This document shows positions 41,802 to 50,039 of a DNA stretch of 64,000 nucleotides, piece after piece. A program made the position numbers and the translations under genes. How positions within the stretch are numbered: position 1 is the first letter of the stretch; each line of letters begins with the position of its first letter. Under the pieces are notes generated by a model that searched no databases, had not been told where the DNA came from, and was given only the letters and a program-made list of their open reading frames with translations. Source of the DNA: Ferrovibrio sp046297595 (GTDB taxonomy: Bacteria; Pseudomonadota; Alphaproteobacteria; Ferrovibrionales; Ferrovibrionaceae). Location of the stretch: positions 1-64,000 of the forward strand of contig NZ_JBKBHT010000009.1 in assembly GCF_046297595.1 (NCBI RefSeq). Direction: 5' to 3'.

Positions 41802-42229
41802 AGGTCTTTCTTCCAGTAGAGCGTCTCCTCGCCTGCATAGAGGTGATCCGGGCGGTACAGCTTGAAGCCGCAGCGGATCAGGCTGTTCGACGAGGGCACG
41901 TTGTAGGGTTGAGTGTCGGTGACGACAGAGTGCCAGCCGAGCGACCTGGCCTTGCGGACACGGGCGTGGATCAGCCTGCGCTGAAGCCCGAGGCCGCGAT
42001 GACTGCGAAGCACTCCAGCACGACAGAGGTAACCGCGCCCGGCCACCTGTGCGGACGGATAGAGGCCCGCGAAGGCAACCGTGCGGTCGCCCTCAAAGGC
42101 CAGCCACCAGTAGCCCTCGGTGGTGGGCGCGATGTCGTCGTAGGGGAGGATGTGCTTCTGGAGCCGTTCGATCAGGTCGGCCACGTCTGGATCGCTGCCG
42201 TCTACAGCGGCGATCTGGACCTGTCTCAT
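41798..42229 (-). CDS. GNAT family N-acetyltransferase
   Basis: 143 residues. The acetyl-CoA loop is in LCRAGVLRSHRGLGLQRRLIHARVRKARSLGW (RxxGxG/Q variant) and the following strand TQPYNVPSSNSLIRCGFKLY is typical of GNAT enzymes. The substrate is unknown. It sits between holin and small terminase in the late operon. Confidence 0.8.
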   Translation of the reverse strand: MRQVQIAAVDGSDPDVADLIERLQKHILPYDDIAPTTEGYWWLAFEGDRTVAFAGLYPSAQVAGRGYLCRAGVLRSHRGLGLQRRLIHARVRKARSLGWHSVVTDTQPYNVPSSNSLIRCGFKLYRPDHLYAGEETLYWKKDL

Positions 42230-42240
42230 TTTGAGATGGG

Positions 42241-42648
42241 CTACTTGCTACGGCCCCTGACCTTCTCGAAGGTACGCAGGCCAGCGATACCGAGCATGGC
42301 GAGGACCAGCTCCAACAGACCATCCGTCACGATGGCCGGGGGCTGCACGCCGGGGAACCACATCGCCGCTGCCCAAGTGAACAGCGGGTGGCCGATGTAG
42401 GCCCAACCGACACCGAACGCGCAAATCCAGCCGACAGCCGGACGCCAGCCGGCAACGAAGATAGAGCGGTGCGCCGCTTCGACCTTGTTCAGCTCGACTT
42501 GCAGCTCGTAGGGATGCTGCCGGAGCTTCTCCAGAACGATCTGCGCCTGCATGCGCTCTTCGTCGGAGGTGAACAGCTTGTCGAAGACGTTGCCGATGGC
42601 TTCGATGGGCGAAGCGATGCCGGCACCGCCGATGAGTTTATCGAGCAT
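42241..42648 (-). CDS. Holin of the 3TM/GTA family
   Basis: 135 residues with an amphipathic N-terminal half (FTSDEERMQAQIVLEKLRQHPYELQVELNKVEAAH) and then membrane segments: AGWRPAVGWICAFGVGWAYIG, LFTWAAAMWF and LELVLAMLGIAGL. This 'HRSxFVAGWRPxxGW' layout is that of the GTA/3TM holin family, which makes membrane holes at lysis. It starts in a TGATG overlap with the preceding gene. Confidence 0.82.
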   Translation of the reverse strand: MLDKLIGGAGIASPIEAIGNVFDKLFTSDEERMQAQIVLEKLRQHPYELQVELNKVEAAHRSIFVAGWRPAVGWICAFGVGWAYIGHPLFTWAAAMWFPGVQPPAIVTDGLLELVLAMLGIAGLRTFEKVRGRSK

Positions 42649-42869
42649 CAGTCGCTCCCGCTGCGGTCGATCTTCTGTTCGATCCGAGCAAGCTGCGAAA
42701 TGAGGCGATCAACCTCCTGCTTGATGTAGCTGTTGGTCGCGTAGTCGCGGGCGACCTCAACGCGGAAGTCAGTGAGCTTCTGCCAGAGCAGGCCGATGAC
42801 CAACCACGAGGCCGCGTTCAGGGGGATCAGAATGGCCGTGGCAATTTGCCACAGCGCTTCAGAGGTCAT
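42648..42869 (-). CDS. Small one-helix membrane protein, possible lysis accessory (spanin-like)
   Basis: 73 residues: N-terminal membrane helix (ALWQIATAILIPLNAASWLVIGLLW) followed by a helical region DFRVEVARDYATNSYIKQEVDRLISQLARIEQKID. The helix-plus-coil shape and place beside the holin suggest an Rz-like inner spanin or holin partner. Not certain. Confidence 0.55.
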   Translation of the reverse strand: MTSEALWQIATAILIPLNAASWLVIGLLWQKLTDFRVEVARDYATNSYIKQEVDRLISQLARIEQKIDRSGSD

Positions 42870-43582
42870 TTGGTGGAAGCCTTCAGGATGTTCACCACGG
42901 CGACGACAGCCGGCGACACGGTGATGTCGCGGGGGCGCTCATGGTGCGAGCCGTGCGACCACTCGAAGGGATACAGCCAGCGCAATGCGGTGAGGTCACG
43001 CGGACCTTTACCGAGGTCGTGGCTGATCACGTTGTGGAGCGCACCGAAAAACATGACGAGGCCGAGCGGCGCCAGGTAGCCGAAGAGCATCAAGCGCCAG
43101 TCGATCAGGCCAAGGGTGAGGATGACGAAGCCGATCCACAGCACCGCATAGCGATGCAGCGTCATGTGGAAGCGGTCGCGGATCAGGTGACGTGCGAACC
43201 GGAAGCTGTACCTCGGGCGATTGTAGCGGCCAAGGAACAGGCCCCACCACGAGGTTGCGTTGTGGGGATCATTCTCGGTGTCGGCGTAGTCGTGATGTGC
43301 GGTGTGGCCGACCGCCCACTGGATCGGGGAGCCGATGCACAACAGCGTGCCGATCAGGGCGAGAGCGATCTCAACCCATCGCGGCGCACGCCACGCGGCG
43401 TGACAGAACAGGAAGTGGAAGCCTACCGAGCCCGCCGCCGCGAGAAGGTAGTAGACGGGCGGGATCAGGAGCCCCCACAGCCATGATACGGTGCCATCAC
43501 CGAGCAGCTTCAGGGCGACGAAGAAGGAGAGCAGACCGACCACTTCCATGAAGCCGGTCTGCCAGATGCGGACGTGGAACAT
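42866..43582 (-). CDS. Membrane fatty acid desaturase (acyl-CoA desaturase type)
   Basis: 238 residues, ATG at 43582 overlapping the upstream stop as TAATG. Four hydrophobic regions and the His boxes of integral-membrane di-iron desaturases: HFLFCH (HxxxxH), HTAHHDYAD (HxxHH) and a third HGSHH near the C-terminus. A further conserved NxxxH is in LHNVISHD. Host enzymes of this group introduce a delta-9 double bond. Stop overlaps the next gene as ATGA, so the gene is built into the late operon. Confidence 0.85.
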   Translation of the reverse strand: MFHVRIWQTGFMEVVGLLSFFVALKLLGDGTVSWLWGLLIPPVYYLLAAAGSVGFHFLFCHAAWRAPRWVEIALALIGTLLCIGSPIQWAVGHTAHHDYADTENDPHNATSWWGLFLGRYNRPRYSFRFARHLIRDRFHMTLHRYAVLWIGFVILTLGLIDWRLMLFGYLAPLGLVMFFGALHNVISHDLGKGPRDLTALRWLYPFEWSHGSHHERPRDITVSPAVVAVVNILKASTK

Positions 43583-44091
43583 TAGACCCAAACCGAGGCA
43601 GCAATCACATCGGTCTTAGCGGTGCCAACCACGCCCTTACTCTCCACGAGAGCTGAAAAGCGCTCGGGGCGGTCTTGACCTCCGATCTCAGCAACGCCCT
43701 TCGCGAGGTAGAAGAAGCGGCCCGGCAGGATCGGGAAGGATTGCCCGGCCCGGGCGCGGATCGGATGCACCTTGATGATGACGCCTTCCACGCGCGGCCA
43801 GATGCACACCGACCGGCTGCCGTCTTCGAGGGCCTCCAGCGTGTACACGCCCGCCTTCACATCCGGCATCTCGTGGCTGAAGTCGCCCGGCTTGCGGTAG
43901 TTGACGACGTTTCCGTTCACATCGCGCACCACGAAGCGACCTTCGAGGTAGATCGAGAGATGTGTCATGCGGTCCCGCGTGGTGTCTTCGGGGAACTCCA
44001 GATTGCGGATGTCGCCCTTGTCGGCGCGGAACTCGGTGAGTAGGAACGAGGAGCCAAGGCGCGACACCTTGGCGTCCATTCGGGCTGCCAT
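43582..44091 (-). CDS. Phage protein of unknown function, cupin-like
   Basis: 169 residues from the ATG at 44091 with GGAGG upstream and TAATG overlap with the preceding stop. Beta-rich: THLSIYLEGRFVVRDVNGNVVNYRKPGDFSHEMPDVKAGVYTLEALEDGSRSVCIWPR has the spacing of a cupin core without an obvious full metal site. No family assigned. Confidence 0.6.
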   Translation of the reverse strand: MAARMDAKVSRLGSSFLLTEFRADKGDIRNLEFPEDTTRDRMTHLSIYLEGRFVVRDVNGNVVNYRKPGDFSHEMPDVKAGVYTLEALEDGSRSVCIWPRVEGVIIKVHPIRARAGQSFPILPGRFFYLAKGVAEIGGQDRPERFSALVESKGVVGTAKTDVIAASVWV

Positions 44092-44462
44092 TACAGCACC
44101 TCCACCGGCAACACAGTCTCGCGATACTCCTCCTGCGACGGGGCGCGGAGTTTCGCGATGCGCTTCTGGAGGCACTCAGGGCAGCAACTCTCGATGCGCC
44201 CGCTCCGCCCCTTCAGGGCCTCGTAGAGCGACCGGAGCTGGCTGTTGGTCTTCATCTCGATCTTACGCATGAAGGCGTAGACCGGGGCCATCTGGAGGAT
44301 GCTTGCCTCGATCTCCGCTTCTGACGTGCCGGAGATGAACACCATCATCGTGGTGCTGACATCGGGATGCCCCACTGCGGTGTATTCGACTTCCGCCATG
44401 CCGCTCTCAGCGTCGATGTCATGGACCCGGTAGTCGATCTTGATGTCTTCTGCCTTCGACAT
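44091..44462 (-). CDS. Phage protein of unknown function with Cys cluster
   Basis: 123 residues. Contains a beta-rich N-terminal half and SCCPECLQKRIAKL near the C-terminus, a possible half zinc site. Located between the adhesin-like and cupin-like genes. Confidence 0.6.
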   Translation of the reverse strand: MSKAEDIKIDYRVHDIDAESGMAEVEYTAVGHPDVSTTMMVFISGTSEAEIEASILQMAPVYAFMRKIEMKTNSQLRSLYEALKGRSGRIESCCPECLQKRIAKLRAPSQEEYRETVLPVEVL

Positions 44463-44470
44463 TGCTTGCC

Positions 44471-45277
44471 TTACGAGACGGGACCGTTGATCGTCCCGGT
44501 GTTTATCCAGTTGATGAGAGAGTTACCGACGACCGCGTACCCGGGAGCGCCCCCTCCGCCGCCGCCGTACTGACCCAAGTCGCCACCGGAGTAGCCGTTG
44601 CCATAGCCAGCGCCGCAGTTTCCGCCGCCGCAGGTTCCCCAACTACCAGAGCTGCCGCCGTGTGCGCCGCCGAGGCAGCCCGCACCGCGACCACCGGAGC
44701 CGCCATAAGTCGAGCAGCTACCCGTGCAGAAGCAGTTGCTGCTGTGGTCGCAGGAGTAGATCGGATAGGTACCGCCCCAACCGTTCGCACCGCCGCCGCC
44801 CGCGCCGCTGATGTCGCCATAGTTGGCGACGTTGATGGGGACTTGGACGCGAAAGGCGGGACCGCCCGCGCCTGATCCACCGGGACCATTACGGCCCCTG
44901 ATCCACGCACCCGACTGGATGGTGAGGTTCAGGACTGCGCTTGCGGGAAAGTCGGAGGAAGGGCCCGTATCGAACGCATACGCGCCAGTGGAGTTGGACC
45001 CAATCTGACCAGCAGAGGCCGCGAGGGTGATGTTGGCGATCAGTGGGATTGTGCCATCCCAACCAGCCGCGAGAGCGCGAGTGCGGACGCGGTAGTTTTC
45101 CATGTAGGAGCTGATCGTGTCGTTGAACACGAAGGCGGCGGTGAAGATTTCCTTCCACTCGCCGCCCTGCTTCAACCACGCCTTGTCAACCGCGCGCCAG
45201 GTTCCGGCATCCTTGACCCACAGGGCTGAAGCGAGTTTCCAGACGCCTCCATCCTTGATGTAGGTGAGGCCAGCCAC
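44471..45277 (-). CDS. Glycine-rich phage tail protein, probable receptor-binding adhesin
   Basis: 268 residues. N-terminal repeats of the GGVWKLASALWVKDAGTWRAVDKAWLKQGGEWKEI type are found in tail-fibre attachment regions. The C-terminal 120 residues are extremely Gly-rich with Cys and aromatic residues (GGSGGRGAGCLGGAHGG, GGGGGAPGYAVVG). Such regions form polyglycine-II stacks in tail adhesins (e.g. T-even gp38). It starts 2 nt after the tail fibre stop. Confidence 0.75.
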   Translation of the reverse strand: MAGLTYIKDGGVWKLASALWVKDAGTWRAVDKAWLKQGGEWKEIFTAAFVFNDTISSYMENYRVRTRALAAGWDGTIPLIANITLAASAGQIGSNSTGAYAFDTGPSSDFPASAVLNLTIQSGAWIRGRNGPGGSGAGGPAFRVQVPINVANYGDISGAGGGGANGWGGTYPIYSCDHSSNCFCTGSCSTYGGSGGRGAGCLGGAHGGSSGSWGTCGGGNCGAGYGNGYSGGDLGQYGGGGGGAPGYAVVGNSLINWINTGTINGPVS

Positions 45278-45279
45278 GG

Positions 45280-46428
45280 TTAGACCACCTTGTACCAGAT
45301 GTCGCCATCAGCACCATCGCCACTCGTCGGGGCGCTGGTCGAGAGGTGACGATAGCCGCGACCGTTCAGGCCCACTTCGAGCTTGTCGTTGGTGACGGCT
45401 CCAGTAACGAGCTGCGCGGTGTTGACGGTGTTGGGGAGAAGCGGAGTGCCGAGCTGCAACGCCGCCCAATCGTCCGGGTTCGGGTCCGCATCGGGGACCA
45501 GAATGGCCGACTGGTTGTCCAGCGTGAGGCTCAGGCTCTCTTCACCGCGGATCGTGTCGGTGCCGTTCGGCAGGATTTCCACCACGTTCTCAGAGGTGCC
45601 GATCTTCTGGATGGCAACAGAGAAGCGCGGTGTGGTCTGCGCGAGCGCGGACGCGACCGACAGCATGTTGAAGGTGATGTCGCCGGCGGTGGGATCGCAG
45701 ACGAACAGCTTGCCGCTGTCCGCAAGGGTGATGTTGATGGTCTGCGGCGAGGTGACGTAGACGACCTCGCGGAACTTGTCCTTGTCGAGCATCGCCTGCG
45801 TCTGGTTCTTCGCAGCCTCGGCGTCCAGCTTGTGCTGTTCCGCCGCATCGCGGGCACTCTCCGCCAGCGTCTTCGCGGCGACCGCATCAGCTTCCGCCTC
45901 TTCCGCACCAGCACGCGCCGCCTGTGCAGCGTTGCGGGCAACGATGGCGGCATCGCGAGCGGCGATTGCCGTGGCAGCCGCGTTGGCACCGTAATGCTCG
46001 TCGCCGTATGAGCGAGTGACGACATCCTGCGCGTCAACCGGATCGGCGGCGTTGACGATGCGCCGACCGTCCGCGTCGAGGTTGCCGGTCGTGTCCTCGA
46101 TCATAGCCGAGGCCACACTGTCGCGGCCCTCCTGCGACACATACAGGGCCTGCCGGAGAACCTTGTTCAGCTCCGGCGCACGGATCACTGCACCGTCAGC
46201 GAAGGTCGCCAGCGGCGTGTCGTTCGGCGTCTCGCGCCGGATCAGCAGCTCGGCACCGTTCTCGGGGGCCGGCTCAATGCGGATGAGCGAGTCCGTCATC
46301 CACTCGAACGACACCGGCTCGCCGTCGAGGTAGGCGACGACGTGGGTGCGCGAGAGGAACGGAAACGTCAGCGCAAAGTCTACCTGTACGCCGTCGCAGA
46401 CGTAGACATTGAAGGACTGCGTAGCCAT
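45280..46428 (-). CDS. Tail fibre protein (T7 gp17-like N-terminus)
   Basis: 382 residues. The N-terminal 150 residues match the T7 tail-fibre attachment domain: FNVYVCDGVQVDFALTFPFLSRTHVVAYLDG, then ADGAVIRAPELNKVLRQALYVSQE. An Ala-rich coiled coil follows (about 150-215, AAQAARAGAEEAEADAVAAKTLAES), then a beta-rich tip. Shorter than T7 gp17 (553 aa); the receptor-binding function may be shared with the next gene. Confidence 0.85.
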   Translation of the reverse strand: MATQSFNVYVCDGVQVDFALTFPFLSRTHVVAYLDGEPVSFEWMTDSLIRIEPAPENGAELLIRRETPNDTPLATFADGAVIRAPELNKVLRQALYVSQEGRDSVASAMIEDTTGNLDADGRRIVNAADPVDAQDVVTRSYGDEHYGANAAATAIAARDAAIVARNAAQAARAGAEEAEADAVAAKTLAESARDAAEQHKLDAEAAKNQTQAMLDKDKFREVVYVTSPQTINITLADSGKLFVCDPTAGDITFNMLSVASALAQTTPRFSVAIQKIGTSENVVEILPNGTDTIRGEESLSLTLDNQSAILVPDADPNPDDWAALQLGTPLLPNTVNTAQLVTGAVTNDKLEVGLNGRGYRHLSTSAPTSGDGADGDIWYKVV

Positions 46429-46474
46429 TGATTTCCTGATAAGCGTGAGGGGGCGCTAAGGCCCCCTCGGGTTG

Positions 46475-49400
46475 TTACTGTTGCGCTCCGAAGCGAGCGG
46501 TGAGCAGCTTTTGCCGCTGGAAGTCCATGACCTTCTGCTTCAGCTCGGGCTGCTCCCGGAGGAGCTGGTGTTCCGCCACCTTGCCGTACTCACCGATCAC
46601 GGCGGTCAGGGTCATGAGGCGCGAGCCGTCATGATTGATGTCGCCGTCAGTCAGCTTGTTGCGGTAGCGGTCGGAGTTGATGACCTGTTCGAGCCGGTCG
46701 CGCAGGGTATACCCGCCGATCTTGACGGTGCCCCGCAACTCCAGCAGCCGGTCGTAGGCCGAGTAGCCGTTCTCCAGCTTCACCTCACGGAGGTCGATGT
46801 CGCTGCCGTTGATCTTCGGAGAGGGCATGCCGATAGCACGGTTGTGCTTCTGCATCTGGTCCGCCAGCTCGTCGAGGACGCTATCCGCCTTCCACTCAGT
46901 GGTGGCAAGCGGGCTCATTCCTTCGACGCTCATGCCGGGCGGCACAAGCACCTTCTCACCGAGGATGTTGCGACGCGGATCGACTTCCTTGCTGTAGCCC
47001 GGTAGCCGTGCCTTGATGGCGTCGATGGAGCTGCGGACTTCGCGGAGGTGCGGGTCGTCGTTGAAGCCCTTCAGTACCGAGGGCACATACGAGCCAACCT
47101 GGCGATACATCCAACGCTGACCCGAGCGGATCGGATCACGGACGACCATGGCGGTGTCCATGATGCCGCGCAGGTAGGTCTTGCTCGACAGGTTGTTGAT
47201 CAGCGCCGTGGCAGCGCCGGCCACCAGCTCACCAGCATCCCCATCGGAGATGTGGCCCATCACCTCGGTCATGTCAGCAGCGATGCCGAAGAACATGCCG
47301 AAGGGATCGAGGCGGTTCAGCTCGGTGTACTGCGTCTTCCCATTCTCGTCCTGCCAGACGAAGCTGTACGGACGCCAGCCGGTTTCCATCTTGGCCTTCT
47401 TCAGGTCCGGGTCGGTGGGCCCGCCCCCGGTGATCCGGCCTTCCATGGCGAGGTTCGCGGCATAGGCCCACAGGGCACCGCCGATGGTCGCCTTTGCGAC
47501 GGCCATGGCGCGGCGCTCACCGCCGGCCATGAAGTCCTCCCGCCACTGCTTCTGAAGCAGGTTCAGCCCCGGCGTGCGCTGCCAGGTGAAGCGGAGGATG
47601 TTGGTCGGCGTGCGAATGAACGGGAGGATCACACGCATGCCCGGGTGGTGGCCGACGAACCGCTGAAGGTCGTGACCGATGCCGTAGCCGAGGTCTTGCG
47701 TGAAGGTGACCTCCTGCGCCTGCAACAGCGCGGTGTCGTTCTTCGCCATCCCGTCTGGCGTGAACGCCTCTTCCACGCGCTTCTTGACGTGACGATCCCA
47801 CGCGGGCGTGCCGGACTTAAAGCCGAGGTTGTCAGCTTCACGGGCAGCCATCGCAAAGGCGCGGCCACGATAGGCAAGCTGCTTGAACAGCTCGTCCTGC
47901 GAGGACATCAGCCGCGTGGGAAGGCGGATCACCGTGCCGAGGGCATCGACGAGGCCACCGATGGTGGTGTCCTCAAGTCCGAAGTTGGCGGCGGAGATGT
48001 TGTGCCGCACATGCTCGACGGTGGACTGAGCCGGGTCGAGAATGTTCTCGCCGGTCTTCAGCGCCTTCCATGCCAGCTCAAGGCTGTCGTTCAGGCCCGC
48101 CATGATGCCTCGATACTGACGTGCGCCTTCGAGGAACATCGGCTTGTTCAGCGTGATCGCGCCAGCGAACATACGCTCTGCCGGCTGGTAGATCAGGTTC
48201 GCGGTGTTGGAGGCGAAGTTGACGGCCTGCGTCTTCACACCGGACAGGATCGAGTTGATCCAGTATTCGTTGTGGACGCCCCACAGCTTCTCGCCCCAAG
48301 TGGAACCGATCGTGCGGATGGTCGCCTTCGGCTCGGGGCCCGCGAGGCGGATGCGCTTCGCCAGCTTCGCAGCGGCCTTCGGATCGGCCCGCAGCGCGTC
48401 GAGGTCGAGGCCCTGAAGCATGTCGTTGCTCGCCTTCGCGCCGATCTTCATGGCGTTGAGCGAGCGGGCCACGTTCGTCTGCATCGACTTGTACATCGCC
48501 TGCACGTTCGCCAGCAGCGCGACATCCCGGATGAACGCCTCTTGGTTCCGCTGATATGAACCGAAGGGTCCGGGCAGGCCACTGTCCATGGCCTCTGCGA
48601 GCTTGTGAACGCGCTCCGCGAGGGACACCACGAAGGTTTCGTAGGCCCGCATCTCAGCGTCGAGGTGCAGCAGGTTGTTGGTCTGCTGCTGCATGCGCTG
48701 GAGCATCACGCCCGGCTGCTCACCGATCAGGTCGCCAATGCGCTCTGCGTTGCGCCGGACGTTATCCCACGAGCGGACGCCATCAGCGTTGCCGCCCTTC
48801 ATCTTGGTGATCTCGTCCTTGTAGAGCGCCGAGATCGCGTTCATGAACGCCTTGGCGTCGTCGGTGCTGCGGATCAGCTCGAAGTTGAGGTCGATGCCCT
48901 CGGGGCGCAGATGCTCGCGGCTGACCAGCAGACGGAGCTGCGCTTCCTGATCCGGGGTGAATTTGACCTTGGCCTTCTCCAGCACGGCTCCAACCGGCAC
49001 CACCTGGTCGCTCTGACGCAGCGGCTCGGTGGCCGCAGAGGGATCGTCAACGCCGGCCTTCACCGTAGTCGGGTTGATCGACGCATCGGGCTTCACGCCA
49101 CCGCCTTCCAGCGCCAGCTCGCCCTGATCAGGGGCCTCGCGGTTTATGGGCTCGCCCCACTTACCGCCAAGCTCCTTCTCCAGCGTGTCTATGCTGAAGC
49201 CCTTGGCCTCGGCTTCCTTGAACGCCACGTCGGCCTTCTCAGCCGCCTCCTCGGCAGCTTCGAGCTTGCCGGCCTTGCCGAGCTTCAGCGCCTTCACGGA
49301 GAACATCAGGGCGTCCGCGAGCGGGCCCACAACGAGGCCCTCAAGGGCAGCCTTGAAGCGGCCCTCGGCTTCGCTGTCGTCGTCCCTCGCCGCCAGGTAT

Positions 49401-50035
49401 CGGCTGACCGGGTTGTTCAGGGGCTCGTACTGCTCGATCAGGTTGGAGAGGCGATCCTCATGCGGGTCGAAGACCAGCGCATCGGTGACCGCACCCTTCG
49501 CCATGGTGCCCGCGATCTTGGTCGCGGTGCCATCACCGAGGGTCTTCACGCCGAGCTTGGACAGGCCGGCAGCCTTGGTGAACTTACCGACGCCGACCAT
49601 ACCAGTGATGAACTGCGATGCGCCCTCAATGAAGCGCCCGGTGTTGCTCTCCAGATCGGCGGTGGGCAGCCGGTCAACCTCGACCGCGCCCACGTCGCTC
49701 ATGTCTGCGACATTCTCATTCAGCCAGTCGCCTGCGGACTGGATCGCGTCCATCGTCTCGTTGACCGCCTTGGCGGCACCGGAGAGGACCGCCTTGGGTG
49801 CCTCGGAGATACCGGCCACCACATCGTCTACGACGTTGCCGCCCGACATGACCTCCGCGCCGGGGATCGGCTGCGGGTTGGCGAGCGCATCGACATAGCT
49901 CTGCGACTGCGCCGGGGCCGAAGGAGCAGCGGCAGGAGGAGCCGCCTGCGTCTGCGGCTGTGCCTGCGTAGGCTGCTGGAGAAGCGCAACGCGCTCCTCC
50001 TCAGTGAGATACTTCAGGTAGCTCTTCTCTGCCAT
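46475..50035 (-). CDS. Large internal virion protein (T7 gp16-like position)
   Basis: 1186 residues. Gln/Pro/Ala-rich N-terminus, a long helical body, and amphipathic or hydrophobic stretches near 830-1000 (AMAVAKATIGGALWAYAANLAME). In T7 the equivalent protein is ejected and carries a lytic transglycosylase domain at its N-terminus; no clear such motif is visible here. Assigned by place (after gp15-like), size and composition. A hairpin (GAGGGGGC / GCGCCCCCTC) lies in the gap to its left at about 46446-46472. Confidence 0.75.
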   Translation of the reverse strand: MAEKSYLKYLTEEERVALLQQPTQAQPQTQAAPPAAAPSAPAQSQSYVDALANPQPIPGAEVMSGGNVVDDVVAGISEAPKAVLSGAAKAVNETMDAIQSAGDWLNENVADMSDVGAVEVDRLPTADLESNTGRFIEGASQFITGMVGVGKFTKAAGLSKLGVKTLGDGTATKIAGTMAKGAVTDALVFDPHEDRLSNLIEQYEPLNNPVSRYLAARDDDSEAEGRFKAALEGLVVGPLADALMFSVKALKLGKAGKLEAAEEAAEKADVAFKEAEAKGFSIDTLEKELGGKWGEPINREAPDQGELALEGGGVKPDASINPTTVKAGVDDPSAATEPLRQSDQVVPVGAVLEKAKVKFTPDQEAQLRLLVSREHLRPEGIDLNFELIRSTDDAKAFMNAISALYKDEITKMKGGNADGVRSWDNVRRNAERIGDLIGEQPGVMLQRMQQQTNNLLHLDAEMRAYETFVVSLAERVHKLAEAMDSGLPGPFGSYQRNQEAFIRDVALLANVQAMYKSMQTNVARSLNAMKIGAKASNDMLQGLDLDALRADPKAAAKLAKRIRLAGPEPKATIRTIGSTWGEKLWGVHNEYWINSILSGVKTQAVNFASNTANLIYQPAERMFAGAITLNKPMFLEGARQYRGIMAGLNDSLELAWKALKTGENILDPAQSTVEHVRHNISAANFGLEDTTIGGLVDALGTVIRLPTRLMSSQDELFKQLAYRGRAFAMAAREADNLGFKSGTPAWDRHVKKRVEEAFTPDGMAKNDTALLQAQEVTFTQDLGYGIGHDLQRFVGHHPGMRVILPFIRTPTNILRFTWQRTPGLNLLQKQWREDFMAGGERRAMAVAKATIGGALWAYAANLAMEGRITGGGPTDPDLKKAKMETGWRPYSFVWQDENGKTQYTELNRLDPFGMFFGIAADMTEVMGHISDGDAGELVAGAATALINNLSSKTYLRGIMDTAMVVRDPIRSGQRWMYRQVGSYVPSVLKGFNDDPHLREVRSSIDAIKARLPGYSKEVDPRRNILGEKVLVPPGMSVEGMSPLATTEWKADSVLDELADQMQKHNRAIGMPSPKINGSDIDLREVKLENGYSAYDRLLELRGTVKIGGYTLRDRLEQVINSDRYRNKLTDGDINHDGSRLMTLTAVIGEYGKVAEHQLLREQPELKQKVMDFQRQKLLTARFGAQQ

Positions 50036-50039
50036 TCTG

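Noticed and set aside
47048..48559. 503-codon plus-strand open frame in the phage
   Set aside because: Antisense to the gp16-like gene; all phage genes with recognisable domains are on the minus strand.
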